Shown here: piece after piece, positions 62,201 through 64,000 of the stretch | Layout: each line of letters opens with the position of its first letter | How positions within the stretch are numbered: position 1 is the stretch's first letter | DNA from: Holacanthus passer | Taxonomy: Eukaryota; Chordata; Actinopteri; Pomacanthidae | Assembly: GCA_025331565.1 (NCBI GenBank) | Contig: JAFREQ010000068.1 | Location: forward strand, 248,001 to 312,000 | Length of the DNA: 64,000 nucleotides | Reading direction: 5' to 3' | Made by a program: the position numbers and the translations under genes | The notes under the pieces: model-generated | Databases searched by the model: none | Seen by the model: the letters and a program-made list of their open reading frames with translations, nothing else | What the model was told of the DNA's origin: nothing

Positions 62201-63265
62201 TTGATTAATGTGATGAAAAGGTTACGTCCTATAAATCTCTCTCTGACAAATACGCACAAGAGCGACTGACTGGTAAATGGTTATAACACTCAAAGTGTCT
62301 TTATATACAAGTGTTTAACACACTCTGTGCAACATTGGTCCAATTCTCACCAAAGCCCATGCACAGTCAAAAATACACAGCGTTATGAACGGTCACATGG
62401 TCAGTCCAGGAATGAGACAGAACCACCCTCAGACCGTGACAGCCGTGCCAGAGCAGCTCGGGGAAACATATATTTAACTGGGATACCATGTGATTTGGCT
62501 GCAACGGGGATACGCATGTACTCCTTTAACTGCACATTAACTGGCCTCTATGCAATAACAAGTTAACCTTTTATCTGGCTATAACAAGCTCTACCGCCGT
62601 ATCCAAATAAACAGAGGATGCTGTTCAATCGAACCCGCTGAAAGGACTTCTGGGGAATAGGTCAAAAAACACCCACTATTTTGCAAGCTAAAAACTCCTG
62701 AATGTTTAGGTTATTGTGCCACACAAAAAGAGCACTGTGCACACTATGAAATCAAAATGCTGTTTGTTGACATTGCTGTTAGTTTTTGAAAATATTCTTT
62801 TGCAGCTCGGTTTCGCCGGCTGATTACAAAATATGTTTCTAGCTCTGCTAAAATTCAACAATGTCCGTGTAAGGACGTATTACACGCTGCTCAGTCCTCA
62901 CCAAACACACCAGATCATGGATGATAAAGTTTAGCAAGTCGAATGTGGTACGAGTTCAGACATAAACAACTGATTTTGGAACACTATAAACTGAAACATA
63001 ATACTGCAAGGCCAGCATAAAATCATCTTTCAAACATTTCAAGATGGTATCAGCCGCCCTCGCAGCTCCAAACTTCCACTGCGGTCTTACCTGAGTCGGT
63101 GGCTGTAATCAGCAGGATATATTTCCCCCGAGCCTCGCGGTCCAGGGTCTGGGTCAGGCTCAGCTGACCGCTGGACGACAGGCTGAACGCGCCCTCGTCA
63201 TTCCCACCGCTCAGCATGTAGCTCAGCTGGCCGTTGGCACCTTGGTCGTCGTCTCTGGCAACAAC
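28816..63265 (-). CDS. fat4: fat4, giant atypical cadherin (3' half of gene, 12 exons)
   Basis: This is the C-terminal half of Fat4, the vertebrate orthologue of Drosophila Fat. It is a single-pass receptor that binds Dachsous-type cadherins across cell contacts and acts in planar polarity and Hippo signalling. Twelve exons, joined by GT-AG introns in compatible phases, give about 2,715 residues. In order these are about 13 cadherin repeats, EGF 1-3, EGF 4, laminin-G 1, EGF 5, laminin-G 2, a degenerate cysteine module, EGF 6, a transmembrane helix and a tail of about 470 residues. Two laminin-G domains and the tail sequence (for example ENPYLIYDETDIPHN and NWDNLLNWGPGFGHYVDVF) mark it as Fat4 rather than Fat1, 2 or 3. 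Human FAT4 has about 4,980 residues, so roughly 2,270 N-terminal residues and the promoter lie past the right edge. If the gene has 17 exons as in mammals, these are exons 6-17 (inference). One frame break interrupts it near 48059. Confidence 0.97.
30139..30165 (-). repeat. fat4: (AAG)n lysine codon repeat in the Fat4 tail
   Basis: On the plus strand this reads TTC/CTT repeated about seven times (30140-30160). It encodes a run of seven lysines within KEPKEKKPKEKKKKKKKG, just inside the membrane. Nearly every lysine in the run uses AAG, so it is a true trinucleotide repeat inside coding sequence. Confidence 0.9.
30229..30297 (-). other. fat4: Fat4 transmembrane segment
   Basis: About 23 residues without charge (AVPAIVGSCATVLALVVLSL and flanks) sit between the cysteine-rich ectodomain and a strongly basic KGRNKTK segment. 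This gives a type I orientation with the tail inside the cell. Confidence 0.93.
30723..32588 (-). other. fat4: fat4 intron (laminin-G 2 to last exon)
   Basis: 1,866 bases, GT at 32588 to AG at 30723, splitting a Gly codon. It has a short GA/CTC-rich tract near 30980 and scattered A-runs. I see no gene or recognisable repeat. Confidence 0.85.
32589..32850 (-). CDS. fat4: fat4 exon: laminin-G 2, second part
   Basis: The acceptor AG is at 32851-32852 (CTTCTCTCAG) and the donor GTGAGG at 32588. The 262 bases encode visible residues 1994-2080: LRNGNIHYISDAGVGGKVER, then DGQWHMLQLVKNGSATVLQV, HATQDFGGLSVLTFSLGGIP and AQQKTAA. The exon ends one base into a Gly codon. It continues laminin-G 2 from the exon at 34812 and is completed by GFDGCLAYVKYNG in the last exon. 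Confidence 0.95.
32851..34811 (-). other. fat4: fat4 intron (between the laminin-G 2 halves)
   Basis: 1,961 bases in phase 0. It is ordinary AT-rich intron with no repeat or gene that I can support. Confidence 0.85.
34812..35029 (-). CDS. fat4: fat4 exon: laminin-G 2, first part
   Basis: The acceptor AG is at 35030-35031 (minus-strand CCCGCAG) and the donor GTATGT at 34811. The 218 bases cover visible residues 1921-1993. They start MTADTALSLDGTGRLDYSL and go on with LLRQSLQAV, SSLEVKFRTRSKSGTLLHVQ and ESSNYTTVK. This is the first half of laminin-G 2. It ends in phase 0 and joins directly to LRNGNIHYISD in the next exon. Confidence 0.95.
35030..36433 (-). other. fat4: fat4 intron (EGF 5 to laminin-G 2)
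   Basis: 1,404 bases, splitting a Tyr codon. Open frames of 60-75 codons on both strands near 35800-36100 have no recognisable features and are taken as chance. Confidence 0.85.
36434..36558 (-). CDS. fat4: fat4 exon: EGF 5 between the laminin-G domains
   Basis: The acceptor AG is at 36559-36560 and the donor GTAAG at 36433. The 125 bases encode one complete EGF module (visible 1880-1920): CPRLEGACTASPCRHGGTC, then LDHWSWQQCQCVDGFTGKFC and EK. The six cysteines are in EGF order, with the GFTGKFCE end motif. The exon ends one base into a Tyr codon that is completed in the next exon. One EGF between two laminin-G domains is the layout known for Fat4. Confidence 0.95.
36559..36988 (-). other. 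fat4: fat4 intron (laminin-G 1 to EGF 5)
   Basis: 430 bases. It has an A-rich run at 36636-36650, and a GA/TC-rich stretch near 36900-36970 beside the upstream exon. No gene is seen. Confidence 0.85.
36989..37168 (-). CDS. fat4: fat4 exon: laminin-G 1, last part
   Basis: The acceptor AG is at 37169-37170 and the donor GT (AG|GTCCGC) at 36988. The 180 bases encode visible residues 1819-1879: ILDVQPNRLSVGGVRSIEPV, then the typical laminin-G closing segment HDFVGCIMEFAVNGRPLEPS and GILDR. Entry and exit phases are equal and the length is a multiple of three, so skipping would delete 60 residues of laminin-G 1 without a frameshift. The acceptor is preceded by GTGTGTGTGTGCAG rather than a pyrimidine tract. 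Confidence 0.94.
37265..37339 (+). repeat. (CA)n microsatellite with (CG) interruption, fat4 intron
   Basis: CACACGCGCGCGC leads into about 31 CA units. On the fat4 transcript it is a long UG tract about 95 bases before an acceptor. Confidence 0.97.
37445..37517 (+). repeat. compound (CT)n-(CA)n microsatellite, fat4 intron
   Basis: An imperfect CT tract at 37445-37479 is followed by a CA tract at 37487-37517. Confidence 0.95.
37619..37655 (+). repeat. (CA)n microsatellite, fat4 intron
   Basis: CA repeat with one CG interruption. It is a UG tract in the fat4 transcript. Confidence 0.93.
37861..38000 (+). mobile_element. inverted-repeat DNA element fragment, family shared with 16725-17223
   Basis: It starts CAACCCAGATTCCAAAAAAG, a terminus matching both ends of the element at 16725-17223. 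The internal segment TTTCACAAAGTGTTCCTGAG also aligns with TTTTACAAAGTGTCCCTGAG there. Similarity fades after about 38000 and no right terminus is present, so it is truncated. It lies in a fat4 intron, directly after TATATA. Confidence 0.75.
38247..38274 (+). repeat. (TG)n microsatellite at fat4 5' splice site
   Basis: TG repeat with one TATG interruption. In the fat4 transcript it is an AC tract starting about 10 bases inside the intron. Confidence 0.95.
38285..38370 (-). CDS. fat4: fat4 small exon: laminin-G 1, middle part
   Basis: The acceptor AG is at 38371-38372 and the donor GTAAGG at 38284. The 86 bases read AASLTVDLCGDDQEPGYCAV and then SNVAVHTDW, with the Trp codon split after TG. 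The two cysteines and the position between the IARRAGM and LDVQPN segments match laminin-G 1 of Fat4. This exon would be missed by length alone. Support comes from both splice sites, frame continuity on both sides and the family sequence. A CA-type repeat (minus strand) starts about 10 bases after its donor. Confidence 0.92.
39583..39617 (+). repeat. (CA)n microsatellite, fat4 intron
   Basis: CA repeat interrupted by CCCC at 39603-39607. Confidence 0.93.
40486..40845 (+). repeat. dispersed teleost repeat in fat4 intron
   Basis: It is recognised by the segment GAACAGAGGAGAGCGTTTAG followed by CAGCTAAGGAGTTGGATGG and TGGAGACCAAAGCAGAGC, a non-coding motif set I know from many teleost introns and intergenic regions. 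The boundaries are approximate. No reading frame or terminal repeat is evident. Confidence 0.6.
41964..42271 (-). CDS. fat4: fat4 exon: EGF 4 end and laminin-G 1, first part
   Basis: The acceptor AG is at 42272-42273 and the donor GTAAG at 41963. Its 308 bases encode visible residues 1688-1790. GVFGKHCE closes EGF 4. Laminin-G 1 then begins with SYGFEELSYMEFPSLDPNNN and continues with the beta strands YIYIKFATLKSNALLMYN, FLALEIFEGRMRFSFNLGSG and DGQFHTVIARRAGM. The exon ends exactly on a codon boundary (phase 0). It is followed by a 3.6-kb intron. Confidence 0.95.
42272..42671 (-). other. fat4: fat4 intron (inside EGF 4)
   Basis: 400 bases, splitting the Gly codon of GVFGKHC. Nothing else is recognised. 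Confidence 0.85.
42672..42776 (-). CDS. fat4: fat4 exon: end of EGF 3 and most of EGF 4
   Basis: The acceptor AG is at 42777-42778 and the donor GTAAG at 42671. The exon has 105 bases (visible residues 1653-1688). It completes EGF 3 with GKTCD and carries EGF 4, reading HCECNPCFNGGSCQNRVDGY and then YCHCPF, with the regular Cys spacing CxCxxCFNGGSC...YCHC. The module is finished in the next exon by GVFGKHCE. It is too short to stand out as a long reading frame, but the splice sites, the phase (2 bases in, 1 base out) and the EGF cysteines make it secure. Confidence 0.93.
42777..44317 (-). other. fat4: fat4 intron (inside EGF 3)
   Basis: 1,541 bases, splitting the Gly codon of FAGKTC. It is AT-rich. 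A short GT-rich patch at 44205-44245 lies near the donor end. No gene is seen. Confidence 0.85.
44318..48666 (-). CDS. fat4: fat4 giant exon: ~11 cadherin linkers plus EGF 1-3
   Basis: The acceptor AG is at 48667-48668 and the donor GT at 44316-44317. At 4,349 bases this is by far the longest exon, and it covers about 1,450 residues (visible 203-1653). Linkers in order are VTGGNFP (degenerate), DVNDNHP, DVNDNAP, DINDNAP, DSNDNPP, TEENHHTP (degenerate), DVNDNPP, GANEYVP (degenerate), DANDPP, DINDNGP and DQNDNPS. A region of about 190 residues without further linkers follows. Then come EGF 1 (about 44540-44710), a calcium-binding EGF 2 opening DIDEC, and EGF 3 opening DVNEC. One base is missing near 48059: upstream the frame reads ...ILENLSP, and downstream it resumes in another frame with VLMVSAVDLDSGPNG. 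The exon length fits the flanking phases only if one base is added, so this is a lesion and not a second gene. Confidence 0.95.
48052..48062 (-). other. fat4: one-base frame break inside the fat4 giant exon
   Basis: The reading frame of the first 202 codons of the exon runs to a Pro codon at 48061-48059 (in ENLSP). It then gives non-cadherin sequence and soon stops. From GTG at 48053 the next frame carries 1,245 uninterrupted cadherin and EGF codons to the donor. The break lies within about ten bases of a CCC triplet (GGG on the plus strand at 48059-48061). A 4,349-base exon cannot satisfy its entry and exit phases, but 4,350 can, so a net loss of one base is implied. A base lost from the short C run is the simplest explanation. 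Confidence 0.9.
48667..48953 (-). other. fat4: fat4 short intron
   Basis: 287 bases, AT-rich, separating the giant exon from the preceding cadherin exon. No other content is recognised. Confidence 0.88.
48954..49204 (-). CDS. fat4: fat4 exon: cadherin repeat with DINDNPPRF linker
   Basis: The acceptor AG is at 49205-49206 and the donor GT at 48952-48953. The exon covers visible residues 119-203. It completes a Ser codon and reads YSLTGGHGQFSINPATGQI, then LDRED and an ATDGG segment. The strong calcium linker VADINDNPPRF follows, and then HHHPYVTHIPAS at the start of the next repeat. The exon is 251 bases and ends after one base of a Gly codon. Only 287 bases of intron separate it from the large cadherin exon. 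Confidence 0.95.
49205..51516 (-). other. fat4: fat4 intron (cadherin repeats)
   Basis: 2,312 bases, splitting a Ser codon. It has a small GC-rich patch at 50380-50530 with a 7-base-pair hairpin (50482-50488 with 50496-50502). Otherwise it is AT-rich, with no gene. Confidence 0.85.
51517..51697 (-). CDS. fat4: fat4 exon: end of one cadherin repeat, start of next
   Basis: The acceptor AG is at 51698-51699 and the donor GT at 51515-51516. The exon begins with the last two bases of a Gly codon and ends with two bases of a Ser codon (visible residues 59-119). It completes the previous repeat with GSPSLSGTGTVIVLV and the canonical linker NDVNDNVPVF. It then opens the next repeat with a PE-type segment (MEDAPTGTDV) and the DADVGVNGVI calcium motif. 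At 181 bases, in phase 2 and out phase 2, it joins the neighbouring exons in frame. Confidence 0.94.
53250..53365 (+). repeat. dispersed repeat family C, short copy in fat4 intron
   Basis: ACTACCGGATGGATTGCCAT, AGAGGATGAATCCACTGACT and TTTGGTGATC lie in the same order as in the reversed copy at 21061-21495, followed by GGTGGTTTTGAGTGAAATAA. It is a truncated relative. Confidence 0.6.
54959..55004 (+). repeat. (GT)n microsatellite, fat4 large intron
   Basis: Perfect GT repeat of about 23 units. Confidence 0.97.
55912..55977. promoter_or_regulatory. compact CpG-rich block in the fat4 large intron
   Basis: GACTGCAGCCGAGGCGGGTG leads into CCTCGCGCGCCGCGGCTCGA and a CGG-rich run. The 10-base palindrome GGCTCGAGCC is at 55948-55957. 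The CpG density stands far above its AT-rich surroundings but covers only about 65 bases, much shorter than a normal CpG-island promoter. It could be an internal regulatory site. Confidence 0.25.
56782..56811 (+). repeat. (GT)n microsatellite, fat4 large intron
   Basis: Perfect GT repeat of about 15 units. Confidence 0.96.
59219..59254 (+). repeat. (CA)n microsatellite, fat4 large intron
   Basis: Perfect CA repeat of about 18 units. Confidence 0.96.
63091..63265 (-). CDS. fat4: fat4 exon: cadherin repeat, middle part (first visible exon)
   Basis: The exon starts in phase 0 after an acceptor AG at 63266-63267 (minus-strand ...TTTTCCAG) and ends one base into a Gly codon before GTAAG at 63090. 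It encodes 58 residues (visible 1-58) from the body of one cadherin repeat. It opens with VVARDDDQGANGQLSY, a calcium-binding DxD and xGxNG segment. It then has a LDRE motif (LDREARGKY) and ends ATDSG. No start codon is expected, because this is an internal exon of a much longer gene; the preceding exon is outside the window. It is separated from the next exon by an 11.4-kb intron, the largest here. Confidence 0.93.
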
Positions 63266-64000
63266 CTGGAAAACACAGAAACAAGCTTTTTAGGAGATTC
63301 TGAGGATACGGCTCGTTCTTCTGGTGCAAGAAATGTGTTTCTCATTTCCAGCAGAAGAACAACAGTTTGTGTGGAATAAATAGAAGAACTGGAGAGTGGA
63401 GCTGTAAAACCATGGAGGTGGGAAGTAACTACAACTGCAATTACTCAAGTACTGAATTCACTGGAAGCATTTCAATTTTGAGGTGCTTTACTTTAGTGTT
63501 TCTAATTTATGTTATTTTATACTTGTACTCAAGTAAAACCTATAATGAGCATAAAAATAAAACAAAATGTCATTTAACTGTCACACTGACAGAGCCCATT
63601 TTGCCTCCTTAATGAGTACTTTTATTGTTCTTTTAAGCACATTTTTGTACAACAAAATTGTGGTGCTTTCATTAAGTAAAAGTTTTGAGTACCTCTTCCA
63701 CCACTGAATGGCAGCATCAAAACTTACTCAACTGAAAGTGTAAAGATAAAGATGTCACGTGCTGCACGCTTTGTAAAGACCCTACCTTTAAAAAAATCCA
63801 AATCTTAAATACTAATACAAGATGGGACTTTTAAACAAATTATAATTAGACATATTAAATAATTGGAGGATCATTACTGATGCATTAAAGTGTAATAAAC
63901 TTGTAAATGCTGCAGATAATTGTAATTACTTTACTTACTGTTGGGTACTTTAATCTACACCAACACAATAAATTCTTGTGGTTGATCAGATGTTTTTAGA
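63266..64000 (-). other. fat4: fat4 intron, 3' part (continues beyond window)
   Basis: This lies upstream of the first visible exon. The next fat4 exon is outside the window. Most of it, from about 63411, is dispersed repeat sequence (see the separate entry). Confidence 0.8.
63411..63711 (+). repeat. dispersed teleost repeat of the GTGGAAAGTAAC...CTTCCACCACTG type
   Basis: It begins GGAGGTGGGAAGTAACTAC, passes through AATTACTCAAGTACTG and CAATTTTGAGGTGCTTTACT, and ends GAGTACCTCTTCCACCACTG. The right end read in reverse (CAGTGGTGGAAGAGG) resembles the left end, so the ends form imperfect inverted repeats. I recognise this as a very common non-coding teleost element, from memory. The sequence from about 63840 to the window edge (GATGCATTAAAGTGTAATAA, TACTGTTGGGTACTTTAATC) looks like a second, opposite-facing piece of the same family. 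Confidence 0.7.

Larger units (their letters stand above)
51698..63090 (-). other. fat4: fat4 large intron, 11.4 kb
   Basis: This is the longest intron here. It holds microsatellites at 54959-55004, 56782-56811 and 59219-59254, a dispersed repeat fragment at about 53250-53365, and a compact CpG-rich block at 55912-55977. It also has several stretches of mixed, non-repetitive composition (for example 51830-52560 and 57780-58630) that could be conserved regulatory DNA. No splice-bounded, Fat4-like coding segment was found inside it. The reading phase across it (one base plus two bases of Gly) is complete without another exon. Confidence 0.85.

Noticed and set aside
1..64000. CRISPR arrays, operons, viral or plasmid systems
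   Set aside because: Spliced vertebrate gene structure, microsatellites and teleost repeats throughout. No spaced direct-repeat arrays or tightly packed genes were seen.

Overview
The window is vertebrate nuclear DNA, almost certainly from a ray-finned (teleost) fish. It has one large split gene with GT-AG introns, AT-rich intergenic DNA full of (CA)n/(GT)n microsatellites, and several decayed dispersed repeats of kinds I recognise from teleost genomes. Nothing looks prokaryotic or viral.

The gene is the 3' half of fat4, the giant atypical cadherin of the Fat/Dachsous planar-polarity and Hippo pathway. It lies on the minus strand and is transcribed right to left. Twelve coding exons can be placed to the base: 63091-63265, 51517-51697, 48954-49204, 44318-48666, 42672-42776, 41964-42271, 38285-38370, 36989-37168, 36434-36558, 34812-35029, 32589-32850 and 28816-30722. 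All junctions are GT-AG with compatible reading phases. Together they encode about 2,715 residues: roughly the last 13 cadherin repeats, three EGF modules in series, a fourth EGF, laminin-G 1, an EGF, laminin-G 2, a degenerate cysteine module, a last EGF, one transmembrane helix and a cytoplasmic tail of about 470 residues ending EQYV. The 5' half and the promoter lie beyond the right edge. A 3' UTR probably runs to about 27550.

Two things in the gene deserve attention. The 4.35-kb cadherin exon carries a one-base frame break near 48059, most likely a sequencing or assembly error or a mutant allele, because everything downstream is intact. The intron between 38285 and 37168 has an AC repeat just inside its 5' splice site and GU repeats running up to its 3' splice site, the arrangement reported for fish introns whose ends are held together by RNA pairing.

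Positions 1-27550 are intergenic, downstream of fat4. I find no convincing gene there. It holds a degenerate SINE-like repeat, a 0.5-kb inverted-repeat element (6681-7189), a second inverted-repeat family (16725-17223, with another copy inside fat4 at 37861), four copies of one dispersed family, a hAT-transposase-like relic (10996-11200), microsatellites and a few CpG-rich or homeodomain-site-rich blocks that may be regulatory. Repeat family assignments marked as recognised rest on memory and could not be searched. I found no previously undescribed system; the most interesting leads are the intron structure, the frame break and the candidate regulatory blocks.
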